Below are positions 5,204 through 9,761 of a stretch of 9,761 nucleotides of DNA, one piece after another. A model generated the notes under the pieces. It did not search any database and was not told the DNA's origin. It saw only the letters and a list, made by a program, of their open reading frames with translations. The translations under genes and the position numbers were made by a program. Source of the DNA: Candidatus Brocadiia bacterium (GTDB lineage Bacteria; Planctomycetota; PUPC01; DSUN01); the NCBI GenBank assembly GCA_016782825.1, contig JADHXT010000105.1, positions 1-9,761 of the forward strand, read 5' to 3'. Within the stretch, counting starts at the first letter, position 1. The number at the start of each line of letters is the position of its first letter.

Positions 5204-6802
5204 ATGCCCGCCATGCAGCGACCGGCCCAGCAGGTCGATTTCTACAAGTATCTGCGCATCCTCTGGCGCCGGAAGTGGCTCCTCGTCATCCCCCTGGTGC
5301 TCACCACCGTGCTCGGTGTCATCTTCGCGATGAACCACCCGATCGAGTATGAGTCGAGCGCCGTGCTCGAGGCCGCCGTCATCAATCCCCGCCAGACCGC
5401 GGGGCGCCGCGTCAACGTGACCCACGAAGTGCGCGCCATGGGCAACCGCATGCTCGGCTACCAGGAGCTGCGCGACATCATTCTCAGCAGCAAGATCGCT
5501 TTCGACGACGGCCCCGTCGACCCCGAAGACGAGCGCCGAATCGAGAAGCTCTACCGCAAGCTCAAGCGCGCCACCCGCATCAGCCCACTCGGCGCCCTGC
5601 ACGTCGCCGTCGCCCACCGAAGCTCCGACCCCGAGCGAAACGCCGCCCTCGTCAACGAGTTGATCAAACGCTTCGTCGGCGAGGACAAGCAGCAATCGAT
5701 GAAAGAGGCCCGGGAGGGCCTCGACTTCTTCCAGCAGCGCTACGAAGACCATCGCAAGCGCATGAGTGAGATCGACAACCAACTGCGCGACTTCCAGCAC
5801 GCCAACCCCGGCTTCAAGGAAGACATCGCCATCCTCTACGACGATCACCGCCAGGCCGCCATCGACGAGAGAGACCTGCGCGACCAGATTCGCGAACTCG
5901 AAGAGGCCCTGCAAGGCTTCCGCAAGCAACGTGACGACGAGCCCGAGAAACTCACCGATACCATCAAAGGGCAGGCCGACCCGCAAGTGCTGGCGGCGCG
6001 CACCCACGTCGAGCGCCAGCGTGAGATCTTCCGCCAGGCCAACGAACGCTACACTCCCGCCCACCGCCGCTGGCAGAGCGCCAAGCAGGAGCTCGACCGG
6101 GCGATGCTCCAGCTCCGCCAGATAGACAAGGGCGACCCCGACGACAAGGTCGTCGAGAATGAGAACCCCCGCATAGCCGAGCTCGACGCCTCCATCAAGG
6201 TAGCCGAGGACAAGCTCGAGAAGCATAGCCTCAAGCTCCTGGCACAGGCCAAAGTCGTGGCCGAGAAATACGACGTCCTCCGCCGATCACCCGACCTGCA
6301 ATCCGAGAAGCGCCGCCTCGAAGAAGAACGCGACCGCTGCGCCTACCTCCTCGACGACTACGCCAAGGGCCTCCGCGAGGCCGAGAAGGAAGTGCAGGTG
6401 CTCTCCACGGACGTGTACAGCTCCAAGTTCACCGTCCGCGAGTACGCCCGCGTGAGCCGCGTGCCGGTCCGTGAGACCAAGCTCAAGATCGTCATGGGCT
6501 TCGCCTTCGTCGGCCTCGTCATCGGCGTGATCCTCATCGTGTTGCTCGAGTATCTCGACCAGACCTTCAAGACGGTGGACGACGTGCGCGAGACCCTCGG
6601 CTTGCCGGCTCTCGGCGTGATCCCCGCCATCTACACGCCGCGAGACCATCGCCGCCGCCTGTGGTTCCGCGTCCTCGCGTTCAGTTCCGCCGCGTTCGTG
6701 ATCGGCGTGGGTATGCTCATCTATCTCGCCGTGCCCGAAGTGCAGACCTTCCTCCGCGAGCAGGTGTGGGGCGGCTTGCAGAGCATGATCAACTCCTGGT
6801 AG
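5204..6802 (+). CDS. Wzz/GumC-type polysaccharide chain-length determinant (no kinase domain)
   Basis: The protein has 532 residues. The N-terminal Wzz region starts QQVDFYKYLRILWRRKW, with TM1 at about 24-43. A long charged periplasmic part follows, with coiled-coil-like segments at about 160-245, 260-305 and 320-400. The GNVR-like end (YARVSRVPVRETKLK, 414-428) leads into TM2 at about 429-449 and the typical cytoplasmic stretch TFKTVDDVRETLGLPALGVI (454-473). Unlike Wzc, no Walker motifs follow. Instead there is a third hydrophobic segment at about 488-510 and a 22-residue tail. The family controls polymer length and bridges polymerase, kinase and Wza. ATG 5204 is chosen for GGAG at 5189-5192; TTG 5171 lies in the T-run of the terminator. 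The separate kinase is encoded two genes downstream. Confidence 0.9.
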   Translation: MPAMQRPAQQVDFYKYLRILWRRKWLLVIPLVLTTVLGVIFAMNHPIEYESSAVLEAAVINPRQTAGRRVNVTHEVRAMGNRMLGYQELRDIILSSKIAFDDGPVDPEDERRIEKLYRKLKRATRISPLGALHVAVAHRSSDPERNAALVNELIKRFVGEDKQQSMKEAREGLDFFQQRYEDHRKRMSEIDNQLRDFQHANPGFKEDIAILYDDHRQAAIDERDLRDQIRELEEALQGFRKQRDDEPEKLTDTIKGQADPQVLAARTHVERQREIFRQANERYTPAHRRWQSAKQELDRAMLQLRQIDKGDPDDKVVENENPRIAELDASIKVAEDKLEKHSLKLLAQAKVVAEKYDVLRRSPDLQSEKRRLEEERDRCAYLLDDYAKGLREAEKEVQVLSTDVYSSKFTVREYARVSRVPVRETKLKIVMGFAFVGLVIGVILIVLLEYLDQTFKTVDDVRETLGLPALGVIPAIYTPRDHRRRLWFRVLAFSSAAFVIGVGMLIYLAVPEVQTFLREQVWGGLQSMINSW

Positions 6803-6842
6803 TCCCCTCGCCGCTCCGCACGGCCCTCACACGGAAACGCGC

Positions 6843-7889
6843 ATGTACGAGCAGTTCTACGGCTTCAGCGAGAAGCCCTTCAACCTCACGCCGGACCCCG
6901 ACTACTTCTTCCTCAGCTCCGTCCACAAGCGCGCCCTCGACTACCTCGTCTACGGCCTTGAATCCGGCATGGGCTTCATCCAGATCAGCGGCGAGATCGG
7001 CTCCGGCAAGACCACCCTCGTCAAGAGCCTCCTGCGCAGCCTCAGCCGCAGCGTCCAAGTGGCCTACGTGCTCCACACCAAGGGCACCTTCCTCCAACTG
7101 CTCCGCATGATCGTCGAAGACCTCGAGATCGACGCCGCCGACCAGGACCTCTCCAAGGAAGCCCTCCTCAGCCACCTGCGCGACTACCTCGTTGACCAGG
7201 CGCGCCGCGGCAACAGCGTGGTCGTCATCGTCGACGAAGCCCAGAACCTCGGCCCCGCCGTCCTCGAAGAATTCCGCATGCTCTCCAACTTCGAAACCGC
7301 CAAGGCCAAGCTCCTCCAGATCGTCCTCGTCGGCCAGCCCGAGCTGCGCGACCTGCTCCGCCGACCCGAACTCGAACAGCTCCGCCAGCGCATCACGGTG
7401 CGCTTCCATCTCCAACCCCTCAGCGAACAGGAAACCCGAAGCTACATCCAGCACCGCATCCGCGTGGCCGGGGGTGCGGGCCGCGTGCGGTTCACCGCCG
7501 GCGCCTGCCGCGCCATCCACGCCTACTCGCGCGGCCTGCCGCGCCTCATCAACGTCGCCTGCGACGCGGCGCTCCTGGCCGGCTTCGTGGAAGAGCGCCG
7601 CGTGTTCAGCGAGCGCTTCATCCGGGACGCCCTCGCCGAACTCGCCGACGACCCCCTTCACGCCGCGCCCGGCGGCGACGCCGGGCAGGCCCCCGCGGCT
7701 CCCGCCGCACGCCGCGCCCCCAGGCGCGGCCCCGGCCGCCGTGCCACGCCGCTCGTCGCGGCCGCCTCGATCGCCCTGGCGCTCGCCCTCGCCACCGTGC
7801 TGCTCGTCGCACGCAGCCGTGCGACGGCATCCGCCAGCCGCGCCTGGCAACAGATGGCCGGCGCCCTGCAAGCCGCTGTGGCCCCGTAG
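6843..7889 (+). CDS. ExeA-like AAA ATPase of the polysaccharide/exosortase-associated type
   Basis: This 348-residue protein starts with the family signature YEQFYGFSEKPFNLTPDPDY (2-21). Walker A is GEIGSGKTT (50-58), Walker B is VVVIVDEAQ (126-134), a sensor-1-like LVGQPEL spans 162-168, and SRGLPRLINV (229-238) is a sensor-2-like region with Arg234. The core resembles ExeA/GspA and the ATPase that accompanies XrtA polysaccharide loci. A Pro/Ala/Arg-rich linker (about 276-301) leads to one membrane segment at about 302-323 and a short tail, so the ATPase is tethered to the inner membrane facing the cytoplasm. No peptidoglycan-binding or SPOR domain follows, unlike ExeA of type II secretion. 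ATG 6843 has GGAAA at 6833-6837, 40 bases after the chain-length gene. Its precise role in export is not established. Confidence 0.9.
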   Translation: MYEQFYGFSEKPFNLTPDPDYFFLSSVHKRALDYLVYGLESGMGFIQISGEIGSGKTTLVKSLLRSLSRSVQVAYVLHTKGTFLQLLRMIVEDLEIDAADQDLSKEALLSHLRDYLVDQARRGNSVVVIVDEAQNLGPAVLEEFRMLSNFETAKAKLLQIVLVGQPELRDLLRRPELEQLRQRITVRFHLQPLSEQETRSYIQHRIRVAGGAGRVRFTAGACRAIHAYSRGLPRLINVACDAALLAGFVEERRVFSERFIRDALAELADDPLHAAPGGDAGQAPAAPAARRAPRRGPGRRATPLVAAASIALALALATVLLVARSRATASASRAWQQMAGALQAAVAP

Positions 7890-7965
7890 TCGAGGCCCCG
7901 CGGTACCCCCGGGCCCACTGCCCCAGGCAGGCAGCCCGCAGCCATTGTGCACCGGAGGATGCTCC

Positions 7966-8760
7966 GTGTCGAAGATCCAGAAGGCCCTCGAGAAGGCCAA
8001 AGCCCAGCAAGCCGCGTCGGCCACGCTCCCCGCGGCGGAGCCCGGGCGCGCACACGTGGTGCAGCCCGTCGGCGGCGCCCACGTGGACCCCCACCTCGTG
8101 GCCTACCACCACCCTCACTCGCACCTCACCGAAAGCTTCCGCCGGCTCAAAGCCATGATCCGCGGCGTGGCCGGCGGCGCCCAGCTGCGCACCATCGTCA
8201 TGACCAGCGCCGGCAAGGGCGAAGGCAAGAGCACCACCGCGCTCAACCTCGCCGTGGTCATGTGCCAGGACTTCGACAAGCGCATCTGCATCTGCGATGC
8301 CGACCTGCGCCGGCCCCGCGTCCACCGCCTGCTCGGCATCACCCCGCGCCGCGGGCTGTCCGACGTGCTCGCCGGCGAAGCCCTGCTCGACGACGTCCTC
8401 GTCACCGACTCCATCCCGCGCCTCACCGTGGTGCCTGGCGGCCACTCGTCCAAGAGCCCGGCCGAGATGCTCTCCTCGCCACGCATGGCCCAGCTCATCG
8501 AGGAACTCAAGAGCCGCTTCGACTTCATCATCTTCGACACGCCGCCCATTCTCACCGTGGCCGACGCCATCGTCCTCGGCCCCATGACCGACGGCGTCAT
8601 CCTCGTCATCCAGGCCGGCAAGGTGCGCAAGCGCCCCATCCAGCGGGCCTTCGAGCTGCTCCACAACTCCAAGGTCCACGGCTTCATCCTCAACCGAGGC
8701 GACCTCGTGCTCTCGCACTATGGCTACCGCTACTACGACCGCGGCTATTACTACTACTAG
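7966..8760 (+). CDS. CpsD/CapB-type tyrosine autokinase (BY-kinase), free-standing
   Basis: This 264-residue protein opens with MSKIQKALEKAKA, the N-terminus typical of EPS-locus BY-kinases. ESFRRLKAMIR (56-66) leads to Walker A SAGKGEGKST (81-90), Walker A' CICDADLRRP (108-117), GLSDVLAGE, the SPAEMLSSP motif (164-172), and Walker B DFIIFDTPP (186-194). The tail YGYRYYDRGYYYY (252-264) has eight tyrosines, matching the autophosphorylated Tyr cluster of the family. In this family, autophosphorylation cycles with the Wzz partner regulate polymer length; here that partner is presumably the chain-length protein encoded two genes upstream. The GTG start at 7966 is chosen for GGAGG at 7954-7958 with 7-base spacing. 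The same frame is open far upstream, but that part is a shadow of the ATPase gene. It lies 76 bases after the ATPase gene. Confidence 0.93.
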   Translation: MSKIQKALEKAKAQQAASATLPAAEPGRAHVVQPVGGAHVDPHLVAYHHPHSHLTESFRRLKAMIRGVAGGAQLRTIVMTSAGKGEGKSTTALNLAVVMCQDFDKRICICDADLRRPRVHRLLGITPRRGLSDVLAGEALLDDVLVTDSIPRLTVVPGGHSSKSPAEMLSSPRMAQLIEELKSRFDFIIFDTPPILTVADAIVLGPMTDGVILVIQAGKVRKRPIQRAFELLHNSKVHGFILNRGDLVLSHYGYRYYDRGYYYY

Positions 8761-8833
8761 AACCGGCCCGCGCCCCGGCTCGGCTGCCGTTCCGTCGCCC
8801 TTCGGACGGAGACATTGACTGGAGGACCCCACT

Positions 8834-9058
8834 GTGCCCCCCACCGCCGCCTATATCGACCCCATGTCCGGCGCCATCGTGCTCCAGCTTGTCATCGCCG
8901 GGGTCATCGGCGTCTTCGCCTTCTTCCGCCACTCCATCTGGGGCACCATCCGCATGATCTTCCATATCAAGCCCAAGACGGATGAAGCCGCCGAAGCTCC
9001 CGCGTCCGCCGACGCCCCCGCCACGGCCATCGATGCCGCAGACGCCCATGACGCCTGA
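8834..9058 (+). CDS. Small single-pass 'YIDP' membrane protein
   Basis: This 74-residue protein has AYIDPMSGAIVLQLVIAGVI at 6-25, one membrane helix at about 13-31, a basic patch after it (FRHSIWGTIRMIFHIKPK), and an Ala/Asp/Glu-rich acidic tail. Small proteins beginning YIDPGTGS followed by a hydrophobic helix recur next to glycan genes and NoeA-like methyltransferases in many bacteria (from memory). Here the usual first glycine is Met11. The function is unknown; a membrane adaptor for the following protein is an inference. The GTG start at 8834 has GGAGG at 8821-8825 with 8-base spacing. The stop overlaps the start of the next gene by 11 bases, which suggests translational coupling. Confidence 0.85.
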   Translation: MPPTAAYIDPMSGAIVLQLVIAGVIGVFAFFRHSIWGTIRMIFHIKPKTDEAAEAPASADAPATAIDAADAHDA

Positions 9059-9761
9059 CCCCCACGCCACGCCCGACGGCGCCGTCGCAGGCTCCTACCG
9101 CGACCCCACCGGCTACGTCTTCTGGCGCCAGGGCCGCCTCTTTCGCTCGGTGGACGCCGAGGGCCTAGCCGTCCTCGACGGCCTGTGGGCCAGCGGCCTC
9201 CTGCCCCGGCTGATCGACCGCGGCCTCATCGTCGGCACCCACAAGGTGGACGAGCCCGAGATGCTCGGCGCGCTGAGGGCCGAGCACGCCGGCCACGCCG
9301 GCTTCCTCGAGCACCAGGTGCTCCCCACCATCACCTACCCCTACGAGTGGACCGTGTCGATGCTCGCCGACGCCGGCACCCACACCCTCGACCTGCAAAT
9401 CCAGCTCCTCGACGCCGGCTGCGCGCTCAAGGACGCCACGGCCTACAACATCCAGTTCGCCCAGTCGCGCCCCATCTTCATCGACCTCACCTCCATCGAG
9501 CGCCCCCAGCGCCTCGACCTGTGGTTCGCCCTCGGGCAGTTCATGCAAATGTTCCTCTACCCCCTGCTGCTCACCCGCTATCGCGGGTGGGACCTCCGCT
9601 CCTACTTCCGCCCCAGCATCGGCGGACGCTCCATCGAGGAAGTGGCCCGCAGCTTCGGCTGGCTCGGGCGCCTGCGTCCCGCACTGCTCCTGGACCTCAC
9701 GCTACCCCTGTGGCTCCACCGCTGGGCCGAGAAAGGCCAGCGCGCCAAGCGCGACGTGCTC
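9048..9761 (+). CDS. NoeA-like class I SAM-dependent methyltransferase family protein, N-terminal part (cut by window edge)
   Basis: The first 238 residues are present and the frame is open at the right edge. SYRDPTGYVFWRQGRLFRSV (16-35), TYPYEWTVSML (96-106), LKDATAYNIQF (127-137), RPIFIDLTSIE (141-151) and the LRPALLLDLTLPLWL region match the N-terminal domain of proteins annotated as NoeA-like or class I SAM-dependent methyltransferases. Their Rossmann methyltransferase domain is C-terminal, beyond this window, so methyl transfer is inferred from family only. The N-terminal part carries D129, N134 and D146 spaced like a kinase catalytic loop plus metal-binding Asp. ATG 9048 overlaps the preceding stop by 11 bases; in-frame ATG 9033 is an alternative. 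Neither has a clear ribosome binding site, which fits translational coupling to the small membrane protein. The partner or substrate is unknown, but a glycan or glycolipid is likely from context. Confidence 0.75.
   Translation, partial: MTPDPHATPDGAVAGSYRDPTGYVFWRQGRLFRSVDAEGLAVLDGLWASGLLPRLIDRGLIVGTHKVDEPEMLGALRAEHAGHAGFLEHQVLPTITYPYEWTVSMLADAGTHTLDLQIQLLDAGCALKDATAYNIQFAQSRPIFIDLTSIERPQRLDLWFALGQFMQMFLYPLLLTRYRGWDLRSYFRPSIGGRSIEEVARSFGWLGRLRPALLLDLTLPLWLHRWAEKGQRAKRDVL

Noticed and set aside
7192..7965. N-terminal extension of the BY-kinase frame into the ATPase gene
   Set aside because: The translation of this part is Ser/Arg/Pro-rich, typical of an out-of-frame reading. GTG 7966 has a GGAGG ribosome binding site and begins with the family-typical MSKIQKALEKA.
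6789..8844. Long minus-strand open frames (438-codon class, such as 6789-8024 and 7618-8844, and the similar one at 208-1524)
   Set aside because: All are antisense shadows of genes with clear Walker, EKP or other family motifs. The high G+C content keeps these frames free of stops.
1..9761. CRISPR array, insertion sequence, integrase, tRNA or rRNA
   Set aside because: No spaced repeat series, transposase or integrase motif, terminal inverted repeats or RNA-gene consensus were found on reading both strands.

Overview
The window is G+C-rich bacterial chromosome with every supported gene on the + strand. The gene content points to the Planctomycetota or a related PVC-like or environmental lineage. 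It combines the tail of a parallel beta-helix protein ending in the DPxF-DPxxxDYRL-xSPCRG-ASDGGDIGVR pattern, a Gfo/Idh/MocA oxidoreductase, and a secreted DUF1080 (3-keto-disaccharide hydrolase-like) protein. This lineage call is inference from family content. No rRNA, tRNA or phylogenetic marker gene is present.

The left half (1-3665) holds separately transcribed genes with regulatory DNA between them. These are the C-terminus of a beta-helix protein (1-218), a Gfo/Idh/MocA oxidoreductase (559-1614), a membrane-anchored LysM protein (2073-2840) and a secreted DUF1080 protein (2991-3665). The LysM gene has a near-consensus sigma70-type promoter (1971-1999) and a textbook intrinsic terminator (2864-2893). 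A promoter candidate for the DUF1080 gene follows (2908-2936). Between the oxidoreductase and the LysM gene lies a 458-base gap with an AT-rich island and a run of consecutive hairpins (1768-1895), which may be an unrecognised structured RNA. The gap upstream of the oxidoreductase carries two short tandem repeats.

A 644-base gap (3666-4309) contains a strong hairpin, a promoter candidate (3902-3930) and a leader of about 370 bases. It introduces an exopolysaccharide export and chain-length operon running off the right end. The order is outer-membrane polysaccharide export lipoprotein (Wza/PES-like, 4310-5116), Wzz/GumC-like chain-length protein without a kinase domain (5204-6802), ExeA-like AAA ATPase with a C-terminal membrane segment (6843-7889), free-standing CpsD/BY-kinase-like ATPase with a tyrosine-rich tail (7966-8760), small 'YIDP' single-pass membrane protein (8834-9058), and the N-terminal part of a NoeA-like class I methyltransferase-family protein (9048 to the edge). 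The set export lipoprotein, Wzz, ExeA-type ATPase and tyrosine kinase matches the core of exosortase (XrtA)-associated EPS loci. No exosortase or PEP-CTERM gene lies inside the window.

Likely division of labour: the BY-kinase and Wzz protein set polymerisation and chain length at the inner membrane. The ExeA-like ATPase acts at the same membrane. The lipoprotein forms the outer-membrane exit. The last two genes probably modify the sugar or a glycolipid intermediate. An intrinsic-terminator-like hairpin between the first two operon genes could make the export lipoprotein more abundant than the rest.
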